A stretch of 64,000 bases of DNA. Source: Trochalopteron elliotii (lineage: Eukaryota > Chordata > Aves > Passeriformes > Leiothrichidae). Made by a program: the position numbers and the translations under genes. Below the pieces are notes generated by a model. The model was not told the DNA's origin. It did no database searches and worked only from the letters and a program-made list of their open reading frames with translations. This document shows, in pieces, positions 36,250 through 46,120 of this stretch (position 1 is the first letter of the stretch; the number at the start of each line of letters is the position of its first letter). The stretch is taken from assembly GCA_024734555.1 (NCBI GenBank), contig JANPWX010000443.1:1095504-1159503 (forward strand), given 5' to 3'.

Positions 36250-36550
36250 TGCTGAGGTTACAGGTCTAGCTGGTGGTTTATAAATTAGGTTAATTAACAT
36301 TACAATAGTACTTTCTGAGTGTGGGAGTATGTTTGTGGGTGGATATGTGTGTGTGCAGACAAGAGCTCTCCTTGGAAACAGAAACAGGATTAAAGTGTCC
36401 GCGGGAATTGTAAATTTATTGTGTAAATAGCTTTATGATTTGTTGTGTGTTTGGATTAATGCAATATATATCCGTTTTAAACATTGATCTTTAAGCGAGT
36501 AAGGTAATAAATCTGAATATTCCTTCAAATTACTGTTTACACTGGCTGTG
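36250..36550. promoter_or_regulatory. AT-rich candidate conserved non-coding block
   Basis: Complex AT-rich sequence with many homeodomain-type cores and few simple repeats: GGTTAATTAACATTAC, TGGATTAATGCAATATAT, AAACATTGATCTTTAAGCG and GTAAGGTAATAAATC. Isolated CpGs are retained (GTCCGCGGGAATTG, ATCCGTTTT, AAGCGAG). This is the texture of vertebrate developmental enhancers. No alignment was available, so the call is inference. Confidence 0.28.
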
Positions 36551-39440
36551 CTATAGATTAAAAGAGACAGTTGCCTTTATAAATTTAGTTGTAGGGTACA
36601 CGGGTGTGTATAAATACTTCTGGTTCCAATTATACCAAACAATGATGATAAACTGTTGTGAGTTGTCTGGACAATTGTACACAGCCTGAGTCATGAGAGG
36701 GATGATGCTGGGCAGTGACTGATGCACACATGGCACAGGGGGTGGGGGAGAGCTATTGTCTGGGCCAGGAAATGTGTAAATAGGCACCTAGAATAAATTC
36801 TATGAATGTTTTGAAATGAAGACACAGTTCCTTTCCAGCTGCAATGCTTCTAAATAGGGGAAACTGTGTCAACTCATCAAAACAGGGAAACAAGGTTGTT
36901 TTTTATTTACAGAAATTTTGACGGTCTGTAGAAGGTGTTCAGGAAAATGAACACCCCTTGGCATTGGGTTGCTTTTGGTTTTCAATATCCAAGCTGTTGA
37001 TAGTGCTGGTTTTCATGCTTTGTATTGTTGATCAGATTTAATCTGACAGCTAGGCAGCACCTCAGAAGGGATAGCAGTTATCACTGTGCCCCTTAAAAAT
37101 GCATTTGCACCAAACACCGTGACTTTTGACACAGAGTTAAGACAAGCCAGAGTTCGTAGGCATGGAAGTGCAATTAAGGAAATAAATACATGGGCTTAGT
37201 TTTAATTTTGTTCTTCAAAGAGAAATTCTGTGGCCACCAGAAGCTCTCTGAAGAGACAACCAGCCCTCAGGCAGTGGCCAGGGTGGTCTGTGCCCAAGAG
37301 GCAAGTCTCTTCCTAGGCAGGTTCTTTCCTTCCTGATTCACTGGGGGATGTGGCTGCCTGGCCTGTCCTGGTTTGGCTCAACACATTTAGAGTGGTACAA
37401 CTGAGGAACCACTTGGTCTTGCTGCAGATGTCCTACAGTGACATCTTAAGTGCTCCAAAGTCAGCTTCCAAACAATCCACCAAAAAACCAAATCCCAAAA
37501 AATGTTCCTTCTTTAGACACAGCAGGGAACAGTTTTGTGTTTTCTATAAGAAAAAAAAAGAAAGAAAGTTTTCTGAAGAGTTTGGTTTTCCACAACCCAG
37601 GGGAAGTGTGCTTGGGTTCCCTTCCACCAAATCCATGCCTTGTATGAATGCTGGAGAATAGCTGACCCATCTGGCAGCACCTGGAGAGGGGATGCCCTTG
37701 TCATACTGATGGGTTATATTGATGAGAGTTGGCCAGACTTTAAATTAATCAAATGATGCAGTTTTAAAACTCAGGAAGGAGCGATCACAATTTGGCCCTC
37801 TTCCTTCTTTTTCCTTCTTTGTTATCCATCCTCTTTCACATTATTATTTCTAAGAGCAACAACAAAAAAAGTGATCATGATAAATTATAGGAAGCTGGCA
37901 GCAATGGTAATTAACAGGTAATTATCAATAAACAATTTAACCACAAAAAAACTTGGATCCCACCTACCACTTGTCAACAATAAAGTCATGGAAGCTCCAC
38001 AGGCCACTGGACAAACAGTCCACGGGGAGCAGGGCCGGCGCTGTTAGTGCAAATAAACAACTCTGTGCCGGGAGGCTAAACAAAAGCACAGCACTGAGTG
38101 ACCACGGGGAAGCAGGGAAGAAAAGGCTCCCTGGGCAGAAAGAAACAACAAAAAACCCAACAGTAGTTACAGTTTGAGGAGCCAACCTCAAACTGCTCAC
38201 AGTTTATTGCAGCCCCAAATAAGTATCCCATAAACAGCAGTCAAAGCCCAACGTTTGGTGTCTTAAAAAAAAAAAAATCTCTTTGGAAGTGGGGAAAGAA
38301 AAGGGGTTTTAGGGGAGGTAAGAGCTGGAGGGAGAGAAAGCATTGGAATGTCAACTGGTTGACTACAGCAGATGCCTGATTGTGCTGTGTCCTGCTTGAA
38401 TCTCTGTTTTTGTGATGCTGAGGTGAGAGGAGATGTGTGGGGCAACCAGGTGTGTGACAAAAGCATCCCTCGGGTGTGCATGCAGATGTGCTCAGCCAAA
38501 CGTCCTTCCATCCTCTCTTTTGGGAATCAGGAGAGGTTTTTTAGGAGACTTCCAAGGGGACAAAGCCATCCCCTTCTTCATGTGCAAGCAGGGTTACTTT
38601 TTTCTCTTTTTTGTTACTTAAATATGACCACAAGGAGCTTGGAGGAATGACAGCCCCAGTTCACACCACTCTTTGCTAACGATTTTCATCTTGCATCCCT
38701 ACGTTGGTATTAAGGCCAATTTTCTGTTGAAGGGAGTCAGATGAGGACAGCAGAATGAATTGAGAATATATTGAACATGGACTAAGGTTTCTGTGATTGA
38801 CTATAATATCACAAACTAATGTAATGAAATTTAAGCTTTTGGATTTGGGGGTTTTACAAATTGATATCAGGATCTTTGGTAGAAATGCACACGTTACGTG
38901 TCAACTTTTATGTTAAACGCTTGACATGAGCCAATCTTTAAATTTGCACTTAATAAGATATATTGTGGCATCCTCCTGGAATTCATGTATTTCGAGAGTG
39001 ATGATGAGTTAATGTGGAGCCTTTGTTGTCTTCCACTCCATGAAAGCCCCCAGTCTGTCCTGACAATCACATCTCATCTGTGCTGACAAGCTCCCTATCA
39101 GCCCCACCATACCCACCCCATAGGCCTGCTGCTACCCAGCCACTTTGGAGCCTGTCTTAGATGCTGCAATGTGTCTGCCTGCTTTTCCTTTAGATTGTCC
39201 AGTGCCTGCTGTTTTTTCCTCAGGTTCTTCAGTCGCTGCTGCATTTTCTGAGATTTTCTTAGATTTTATTAATTCCTATTTTTTTGGAGAATCCTAGATC
39301 TTCTAACAAACCCTCATGCTGTGTCCCCCAGTAACTTAAAAGCAATTAAGCAAAAAGTAACGATTTTGGACATCTATCATTTAATTTGAAATTACATATG
39401 GACTTAATGGAGGGGGAGGAAATAGTGCTTTGAGAGATTA
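36551..39440. other. Non-coding stretch, no gene seen
   Basis: Frames of up to about 100 codons lie on both strands at 37350-37704 and 37953-38650, none recognisable. Short A runs occur at 37548-37560 and 38268-38280. AT-rich complex sequence at 38800-38960 includes CACGTTACGTGTCAAC. Confidence 0.55.
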
Positions 39441-39466
39441 GTTCTTAAATTTTGATTTAAGAACTG
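39441..39466. repeat. Perfect 11-bp hairpin
   Basis: AGTTCTTAAAT (39441-39451), a TTTG loop, then ATTTAAGAACT (39456-39466): a perfect inverted repeat with a tetranucleotide loop. It is followed by AT-rich sequence and has no run of T as in a terminator. It could be a small structured site or chance, and no flanking arms extend the stem. Confidence 0.8.
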
Positions 39467-40184
39467 AGTTATTAGCTGAAATAATATGAAGCGGGGCTGC
39501 TTTTTTGACCTTTCTAAAGTCTAGCCTAGTCAATTATTACAGCAGAGCAGGGAACCAGAGAACAGCTTTGAATCAGTCAGACCCAAACTGATTTAAGTTT
39601 GCATGGGGTCGAATAAGACATTAGTTAAAAATAACTAATGTATTCTTTGACCTCCATAATAAGAAAGGACATTTACAGGTTTTTCACTATACATCTGATC
39701 CTGTTTATTTCATTTTGTGATTCAAAGATGGACTGGATGTTCTTACAGGGGTCTAGATAATACAATTATTTTTTAACTTTCCTGCTCCAAGTATTCTTTC
39801 AACTGTGCATTTTGTCCATCAGTTTATATCATGGTTATGTTTTGAGGCAATATTGAATAAGAAAGACAACCACAGATCCCAGTGTTGGAAGGAGCAGGAT
39901 CACAAGGGCTCCCACCTCCCTATAACCCACCTTAAAAGAAAAACCCAATTTAGTGCTGATAAATCTGATTTATCATTGTTTTCCAGATGGAAATAGGCAG
40001 GAACTAGGGCTAGGAAACTCCTTCCCTCTGAGACCTTAAATATCTTGCCCTTCTCCTGTCTCTGAGTAGCTCTGTGTTAAGGTGAGAGGGGAACCTAACT
40101 CACAACCCTGCAAACTGGGGAGACAGCAAAGGGCAGATAAAGTCCCTGTCCAGTAGGGAGAAAAAATTTTGCAAAGTATTGGTT
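39467..40184. other. Non-coding stretch, no gene seen
   Basis: AT-rich sequence with no coding frame of interest. The segment 39590-39650 (ATTAGTTAAAAATAACTAAT) holds an AT-rich inverted repeat. Confidence 0.55.
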
Positions 40185-40290
40185 AAAAAGGGGGGGAAAA
40201 AAAAGCAAAAAAAAAAAGAACAAGAGGTGGAGACAAGTGTGTGGAGAAAGGAGAAGGAAGCTAGGGGGAAAGAAAGGGAAAAGGAACATT
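40185..40290 (+). repeat. Purine-rich low-complexity tract
   Basis: About 105 bp of mostly A and G on the plus strand (G7 and A8-A12 runs, then GGAGAAAGGAGAAGGAAG and GGGGGAAAGAAAGGGAAAAG). The poly-Phe/Ser minus frame across it is a composition artefact. Confidence 0.8.
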
Positions 40291-41053
40291 GATGAGTGAG
40301 CTCAACCCAGAAAGTTTTATGCGAGTTGAAAAGGTCCCAACTTTGGTTATGTCTTCAGGCTTAAGAACAAGAAGAGAAAACAAAAGTTGCTTCCATTTTT
40401 TAATGTAGGTATCTCTCATTTCTGCACCCAAATATTTCTCACTTTGCTGCCAGACGATGCTTCTCTGGTTTGGCCCTTGGGTGTGCAGAGGCTTGGTAGC
40501 CCTGATTTATGCATCTGCCTTTTTCTGCTGTATAACCTGAGAAGATGCCTTTATAACTGGTTCCTTCGGTGCCTGTAAAGGAAACATTAGTATGTCAAGT
40601 TTCCAGAGAGTTTAAAAGAGGCCAGCTGGCTGCTTGGAGTGCACAGCTTGAAACGGTCACTTCCATTTTCGGCTGAGCAGCGCTGCCGTCAGGAGGAGCA
40701 TTGATTAAATTGACCACAGTCCAAGGCTGGTAGAGAGCATAACACAAAGTGACTTCTCCCCAGAGCAAGCAGAAGATTTGTGATGTACACAGGGATAGAG
40801 TATGATCCTTTTTTTCCCCCTCTGTACTGCAGTGTTTACTTTAAAATACTATTTTTTTTTCATAACAAAACAAGCATGAGCTTTTACCATTAAATTTTCT
40901 CAACAATTTAGGTTATATTTCATTGCTTGCACCCAGCTACACACATAAATGTTTAGCAATATAGATAGCCTGCGTCCTCCTAATCTTTCAGTAATACAGT
41001 TTTCAGGAATAAAGACTCCTCATATGAGAAAGGTTTTGTGAGATTAACAAATA
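40291..41053. other. Non-coding stretch with candidate regulatory block
   Basis: The block 40600-40740 keeps CpGs in complex sequence (GAAACGGTCACTTCC, TTTTCGGCTGAGCAGCGCTG, GCCGTCAGG), then GATTAAATTGACCAC. It is a plausible constrained element. No gene seen. Confidence 0.4.
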
Positions 41054-41190
41054 CCATAGAATTATGGAATATTTTGGGTTGGAAAGGACCTTAAAGATCA
41101 TCTAATCTCTGTGAGCAAGGACATCTTCCACCAGACCAGGTTGCTCAGAGCCCCATCCAACCTGGCCCTGAACAGTTCCAGGCTTTGTTT
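41054..41190 (-). mobile_element. CR1 LINE 3'-end fragment
   Basis: Read on the plus strand this is the reverse complement of an avian CR1 3' end: CATAGAATTATGGAAT, then GGGTTGGAAAGGACCTTAAA, GATCATCTAATC, then CTTCCACCAGACCAGGTTGC, CAGAGCCCCATCCAACCTGG and CCTGAACAGTTCC. About 135 bp is retained with moderate divergence. It is 5'-truncated and has no coding capacity. Similarity fades after about 41190. Together with the copy at 18.9 kb it is the best evidence for a bird genome. Confidence 0.93.
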
Positions 41191-43959
41191 CATTGAGGAC
41201 AAGGTTCCCACACTTACTTCTATTTAGTCAAAATGGTTTTGTGTTATTTTCTTTCCTTATCTCCAGTGAATCCTTTCAAAGGGATGTATCCCAGACAATG
41301 GAAATGAATGAATAAGGAATTTATCTGCAAAGTCTGTTTGTCCCATTGCCTTTGTGCAGTACCTTAGAGCAGCAAGACCCCAAACCAGCAATGTTTTAGA
41401 GCCCTCAAGTCTCATTGAAAAATCCCTGAGGAATGTAGGTTTTACCACATTAAAAAAAATCAGAAAGATGTTGTCAAGGAAGAATTATTATCAGTGTAAA
41501 AATACCAAAGGAAGGGGGGGAACTGGATGGGGTAAATGCCCTTCCATGTGCTTTGGGAGCATCCCTGTGGATGGAGGACACCCACCAAGAGCTGGAGCTA
41601 TCTGAGGACCCTTTCTCTTGGGGGCAAAAAATGGTCCCAGGTAAAAGATGCTCCAGCCCTGCTGCAAAACAAAACTGCTGAGTGAGAGGTGATAGTGGCA
41701 AACTTGGCTGACGAGCATGTCTTCATGATTTCCCCCTACTCTGCACCTGAAATACTATTTATTATTTCTAGTTATCCCCTAAATCCAACTAAATCACTGT
41801 GTTTCTTCCTGATCCCTCTTTGCACATTGGTTTGGGTTCTATTTTTATTTTCAGTTATGTTTATAAGTCTCTTCCACAGCCTGAAAACAAGGGGGTGCTT
41901 TGGAAGCACAACACCTTAGCACTTACTGTGGATAGATCACTAATCTTTTATAATCAGAAATAGGTATAATTGTGTGTCTCTGGCAAAGGAGCTTAACTGT
42001 CAAAGGATTAAGCCACATCCTGATCAATGCAAGTGCCTTCCTAGAAAACAGGCAGGGAAAGATTTCCTGTAGTTAGCAGCAATGAGGGAGAGGAACTTTA
42101 AAAACAACTTTCTATTTGATAACTACAGAAATCTAGCTAAGTCTTAGGGATTTAGCCAGGGAACATATTGGTTCCAGCAGACTATGGTAAAGTTAATTAA
42201 GGATGATTAATGGAGCATTTTCCTTCCAATGATATCTGTGACAGAACAAAGCTGTCTGAGGCTTGTCAAGCAGAATTTGAGTTGAATGAGTATTTATGTG
42301 ATCAAATCTGAAGGGCTGCCTCTTGACAGAGCAAGGATTCATCAATCAATTGCGCTGGCTTGCAGTGGTGGGAAATTGGTCTATCAGCATAGCTCTGCTC
42401 CCATCCCCCATTTTTTCATTCAATCATCCCTCAGGCTACAATGCATCTTTAGCTTTTACCTCTGACCACCTTAAGGGCTATCAGAGAAAAGTAAAAGCAA
42501 GAGCTAAAACATCTATTATAGTGGTTATTTCTCAGCTGTACTCATACAATTGATTTCTTTTAAGTAAAGGCCCGGGCACTGTAAAGCGATACAAGCCTGT
42601 TCAATGAATTAATTGGTTTTAATAGAAGTTTAGCTTTGAGCCTGAAGAAAATATAGTGCTCTCTTGCTAGAAAGTCTCCTATTAGGGAAACCACCTGCAC
42701 AAAAGGCCCCAGTCCTCTCTTAATCCCACTGCCCTCATCATAATCACTTCATTTAAAAAGGCAAGATCCCTAATTTAAAAGAAAGGGGCACCATGTGTGC
42801 TCCAGTTTCTGTGCATTTTGTCGTGCGTCAGTTCCTGGGAGGGGAACACTGTTTGCCTGCACTTGGCTTTGGGTTGCCCTTGCAGCCTTTGGATGCCTGG
42901 GATGTAAGCCATGCCAGGATTTGGGCAGAGGAATGATGCCATTGGGGATATACCAATATCTTTGTTTAATGAACGCCTCAGTTGCTTTCAATGCTGTAGG
43001 GATTAAATGGAACTAACCACAAATTATGTAAAATTGTGTGCATCTCATGGAAAACTCAGAGGATGTTAACTCTTAGCTCTACTCTGAATAAAATCAGGGC
43101 AGGTATCCTATTTATGGCAGGAGGCACATGTTTAATTTCATTTTCTAATGCAGCTCATAGATGGTTTTTTGTTTAACTACTGTGTGCTCAAGCTTTGTTC
43201 TTCTGGGCACTCACCAAGCAAAATACACAAGTGGTATTTAATACTGAAACACCAAGATTGTCATCTCCATCATCAGCCCCATAAAATGCCATCATTAGAC
43301 ATCTGACCTACATTAGCCATCTACTGTTCAGTAATTTAAATTGACCATCAGTTCAAAAAGAGCAGTATCTCCTGGGGGTAATTCACCCATTTTCTAGACA
43401 TCTAGGGAGGATGATGAGGGTTGCATTCAAGAAGTCTGATCTCTCTCTAAGGGAAACTTGGACCTCATACCCACCTTTGAAATGTGTAAAGCTTCCAGTA
43501 AAAATAAAATCCCTGAGAGTAGATTACTTTCTTTGGTGCAGTTGTAAGCTCAGTGGCATGTATCCCTTATTGGATTTGCACGCTAATCTTCCTTCTTAAG
43601 TTACTGGTAAAAATCAGGTTTCTAGGACTTTTATGAATTGGAAAATTGAAGTTCTGCCTGGCAATAATTTTGAGGTTTGGTACCTGCCTCAGCTAGGCCA
43701 GCTATAAATATGGGAGGTTAAAAACAAGACTTCACTTTTTCTCCCAGACTTGTGCACTTTGCACAAAGAAGCACAGAGGAGAGCTCCAGTGTGCCTTGAC
43801 TTATGGAAAAATGGCTCAGTCATGAGTTGTCTTTACTTTTCTATACAGGTTTCCATCTAGGACTATTCCTCTGAGTACCAATATCTTCCCCGTGTAAACA
43901 AATTTTATATAAATCCAAAGAGGTCACTAAATGCAAATATGTCCTTTAGACCTTATTAG
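41191..43959. other. Non-coding stretch, no gene seen
   Basis: Frames are at most about 85 codons. The segment 42560-42640 (AAAGCGATACAAGCC, AATGAATTAATTGGTTTTAA) is complex and AT-rich. TATAAATA at 43703-43710 lies in a MEF2-like context (CTATAAATAT) with no further promoter evidence. Confidence 0.55.
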
Positions 43960-44270
43960 TTGTCCCAATATGATTATTGTTGAGAGCATTTCTTTCCATT
44001 GAGAATACTATTTCATATGTGCAAGCAAGCTTGGAAACCAAATGTCTAAATATTTAACCAACCTTATTTCAAAGAATTTCATTATTTATCTTCTTTATGA
44101 TTTATACTATCACATTCTCTGTCTGTAGTTGTGGTTTATCATAAGCAACCCATCTGCTGTAACAGCCAAATTGGAACATTCATATAAGATGCGTTCCGAT
44201 ATCATAAACATGACAAAAGATAGATTACATTTAGTCTTTCTCCATGTTTAACCAGTTTAATTTGTTTCCT
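43960..44270. promoter_or_regulatory. AT-rich candidate conserved non-coding block
   Basis: Complex AT-rich sequence without simple repeats, including TTTATGATTTATACTATC, GTGGTTTATCATAAGC (a caudal/HOX-type TTTATNA core) and GATGCGTTCCGATATCATAA with two CpGs. The texture resembles that of developmental enhancers. This is inference without alignment. Confidence 0.28.
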
Positions 44271-44853
44271 ATGCAGAAGAGGCTCTAAATTTACTTAATA
44301 TATGTTAGCACTTAGGAACACAGTTAGGAACATGACTAGGGTCTTAACCTATTCGTAAATAAATGGGAAGCTTCCTGTCTGAGTAAAAGAAAGAGAGAGA
44401 ATTTATGTCAAACAATCAGGAATTTAATACATAGTGCTCTATTAGGATGTCCAGTTTGTGTACATACTCTTAAGGCATGATTACGAATAACTTCACTTCT
44501 TATAAACAATGTGACTGAAGAAATTACTCACAGATACAACAAAAAGGGAAAGAAAGGTAGGAAGTTTTAGCTGCAGCCAATAAAGGAATTACTTTCCCTG
44601 AAAAGGTTAAAAACTCAGGCATTTATTTTTGTTGCCATAATATTTGTCTTTGCAGGTTTAGCTTTCTTAAGAATCCCAAAGAAGATGCTGCGTCGGGAAA
44701 GATTTTAGTGACCTGGGTTCAAAGTCATATCATAGATCCAACATTTTCTCCGACAGCTTTGGTTTTAAAGTAACCCTAATGCTGGACCAAATCTGTGAAG
44801 TGACTGTCCGTATTTATATCACTCTGGAGAGAGCTTTTAGTGATTACAGGGTT
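44271..44853. other. Non-coding stretch, possible second MITE scrap
   Basis: Mostly AT-rich. At 44782-44845, CTGGACCAAATCTGTGAAGT and CCGTATTTATATCACTCTGG vaguely follow an old sauropsid repeat with GGACCAAATTCTG and CCGGATTTACACCAGTG. No gene seen. Confidence 0.4.
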
Positions 44854-44958
44854 GATCCAGCAAGTTGTTGAATGCCTTCAACTTCTGTCAGCTTCAGTGG
44901 AAGCCAAGGGTGCTCAGTGCATGGGCGAGAATGCCCAGCACCCTCAGGACCTGGCCCA
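44854..44958. mobile_element. Palindromic MITE-like repeat, sauropsid type
   Basis: The order GATCCAGCAAGTTGTTGAAT, GCCTTCAACTTCTGTCAGCT, TCAGTGGAAGCC, AAGGGTGCTCAGTGCATGG, CCCAGCACCCTCAGGACC, TGGCCC follows an old palindromic family that I recall from turtle, crocodilian and bird DNA. Its arms read ATCCTGCAAGGTGCTGAGC..CTTCAACTCC, its centre CCATTGACTTCAATGG, and its mirror arm GGTGCTCAGCACC..GCAGGATCGGGCC. Divergence is high but the order is complete. No coding capacity. Confidence 0.5.
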
Positions 44959-45983
44959 ATGGGGTTTTTCACATCAAAAGGTCAAGTAGAGGGCTTTGCA
45001 TTTCAGGCTATGGAGTCATTCATTTTTCTCTCTTGAGGTAAAAACCACGTGATTGGAGAGTGTGTGATTAACTGTTAAGGAAACAATGTCCATAATGATA
45101 TATAAAGGTGTTGGTTTCAAAAGTTGCGGTTGGATTTCTTCGGAGGTGTTAAATATATGGTGGTCCAACACCATGCAATTCATGAATGCTAAGAATAAAT
45201 ACAAGCTTATTTCTGTGATGGTGATTTACTACGGAGCAATTTTGAGCAAATATATTCACATTATAGGATATGAATACAAATCAAACATAACTGAGCTGGT
45301 CTTTATGAGAATGAAGTGTCAGTACATTTGAAAATATGTGTAACGCCAAACTTTAATCATTTTACCAGCACGTTAATATTCCAATTGATTATTCTGTGTT
45401 CCTCCTGAATGTTTAAGGTTTTGCTACTGATTTGTCTGCTGCAAGCATTGTACACTTTCCAGGGCTAGCTGGCACTCAGACTCTGCCAGTTTGGGATACT
45501 GCTGGTCTGATAAAAGTTTGATAAAAGAGCTTTTCCTGTTGTAAGTCCTTGCCTCCAAAGAACATTAACATAATAGAGTATAGAGAATGGGAAAAATAAT
45601 GGTGGAACTAACAAGTTACTTGTGGGCCTTCAGCAGCCTCAGATTGGCTTTCATTGCATCTCTTCTCTGCTCATGTGATTTTCCTGGCATGCAGATCCCA
45701 AGACTCCATGTCTGTGCATGAAGTGTTTCATACAATCTCGACACCAGGAAAATAATAGGGTTCTTACTGCAGTGACATTGCACTTGCTCAGGTAGGAAGG
45801 TGGCACTGGGCTTGCTCATATTACTTGAGTTCATTACTCTCCCCTGTGTACAAAATTTAAGGAGGTTTTTTTTCAGTCTTTACTCAAACATTTTTGGGGC
45901 TTCACCACAAAGACATAAAAGGCCAGGAGACCTAGGTGGGCATTAAAGGGCACAGAGATGGTTTCTGCTTTGGGATCTTTCAG
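44959..45983. other. AT-rich stretch, possible regulatory content
   Basis: The block 45060-45400 is complex and AT-rich and holds an 81-codon plus frame (45086-45331, starting MSIMIYKGVG), longer than expected at this composition. It also has CTTTAATCATTTTACC, CACGTTAATATTCC and CAATTGATTATTC further on. A small protein, an exon or a conserved non-coding block are all possible, and I recognise none. The rest is ordinary. Confidence 0.4.
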
Positions 45984-46120
45984 TCCAAGAGGACATTAAT
46001 GGATGCATATAAGAGAGGAGGAAACCCAGAACTTGTCATCTTGACAGCAGCTGCAGCATACCAGGAGATTAATCCTTATGAATTCAAAGAGGAATTTGAA
46101 GGAGAGTTGGGAGGAAACTG
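45984..46120 (+). other. Candidate internal exon, 137 nt, unidentified
   Basis: The block follows a fair acceptor (GGGATCTTTCAG) and precedes a usable donor (AACTG then GTAAAA). Of the three frames only one is open. It reads SKRTLMDAYKRGGNPELVIL and continues through a TAAAAYQEINPYEF stretch to an acidic end (KEEFEGELGG). The other two hit stops within about 10 codons. Composition is protein-like: mixed charge, a short amphipathic look and no low complexity. If used it would begin in phase 0 and end with two bases of a codon. I do not recognise the protein. A piece of an old retrocopy, a real exon of a gene with partners outside the window, or chance are all possible. Confidence 0.22.

Noticed and set aside
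40095..40289. Minus-strand Phe/Pro/Leu frame
   Set aside because: Direct product of the purine tract on the plus strand.
43703..43710. TATAAATA as a TATA or MEF2 site
   Set aside because: Only an imperfect MEF2 match and no supporting promoter features.
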